Positions 17,633-17,815 of a DNA stretch of 17,815 bases are shown here, piece by piece (positions within the stretch are counted from its first letter, which is position 1; each line of letters opens with the position of its first letter). The stretch spans positions 1-17,815 of the forward strand of contig CAXBVF010000016.1 in the NCBI GenBank assembly GCA_963979005.1. The letters are read 5' to 3'. Both the position numbers and the translations under genes were made by a program. Origin of the DNA: UBA6164 sp963979005. Its GTDB lineage: Bacteria; Patescibacteriota; Gracilibacteria; BD1-5; UBA6164. The notes under the pieces were generated by a model. That model was not told the DNA's origin, did no database searches, and was given only the letters and a program-made list of their open reading frames with translations.

Positions 17633-17666
17633 AATGATGAAATTTATATTTTTTTATTTACTAGTC

Positions 17667-17815
17667 ATGAACAAACAAAAACAAGCCTTTACCTTAGTAG
17701 AACTAATAGTAGTAATTACAATACTAGCAATATTATGAACAATAGCTTTTATATCCCTTCAATGATATTCAAAAGATGCAAGAGATGGTGTTAGAATAAG
17801 TGATGTATCAAATAT
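17667..17815 (+). CDS. Type IV pilin (prepilin), 5' end only
   Basis: The first 49 residues are present. The leader MNKQKQA is followed by FTLVELIVVITILAILG, the class III prepilin signature with the key Glu at +5 of the mature protein and the hydrophobic helix that packs in the pilus core. The residue before the cleavage site is Ala, not the usual Gly, which prepilin peptidase tolerates in some pilins. After the helix comes LQGYSKDARDGVRISDVSN, a pattern I associate with CPR type IV pilins. An in-frame ATG at 17637 would add 10 residues including a hydrophobic stretch; the ATG at 17667 gives the normal short charged leader and is preferred. The rest lies beyond the window. Confidence 0.93.

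Noticed and set aside
1..17815. CRISPR array or transposable element
   Set aside because: No regularly spaced direct repeats and no transposase-like frame were seen; the only repeat-like unit is the inverted repeat at 14611-14690.

Overview
The window comes from a low-GC member of the Candidate Phyla Radiation that reads UGA as glycine (genetic code 25), that is, Gracilibacteria or Absconditabacteria. This rests on conserved proteins. In-frame UGA falls at invariant glycines of EF-Tu, uS10, bL28, bS16, the KH-protein GxxG loop, a VirD4-type Walker A and a class III cyclase. Trp is encoded by UGG, and all complete genes end in UAA or UAG. The only in-frame CGG looks like Arg, which leans towards Gracilibacteria. 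Coding sequences below are read with UGA = Gly, which joins pieces that the standard code would fragment.

Region 1 (1-3266, minus strand): the start of an unknown gene, preceded in the same transcript by a 1050-residue protein with an SH3b-like domain, a Gly-rich hydrophobic centre and membrane-like segments at the C-terminus. Region 2 (3443-8117, plus): ftsX without ftsE, then a translation block of tRNA-Asp, tRNA-Ala, two tiny basic proteins, tuf, rpsJ, rpmB, tRNA-Leu, rpsP and khpA, followed by a small pilin-like membrane protein. Region 3 (8130-8537, minus): a small membrane-anchored coiled-coil protein convergent with that gene and sharing its terminator.

Region 4 (8621-11905, plus): a signalling pair, a membrane-anchored FecR-domain protein and a CHASE2-3TM class III adenylate cyclase with all catalytic residues. 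The two frames are separated by a single UAG. tRNA-Glu and initiator tRNA-Met follow (11993-12155). Region 5 (12209-17456, minus): a type IV secretion-like cluster made of a VirD4/TraG-like ATPase and three pilin-like membrane proteins, two of which carry three internal copies of the same module. Region 6 (17667-17815, plus): the start of a type IV pilin gene at the window edge.

The accessory content (secretion ATPase with multiplied pilin modules, type IV pilin, cyclic-nucleotide signalling, large SH3b protein) fits a surface-attached epibiotic or predatory life, as known for relatives. That link is inference. No intergenic stretch exceeds about 210 bases. No CRISPR array, transposase or origin was seen.
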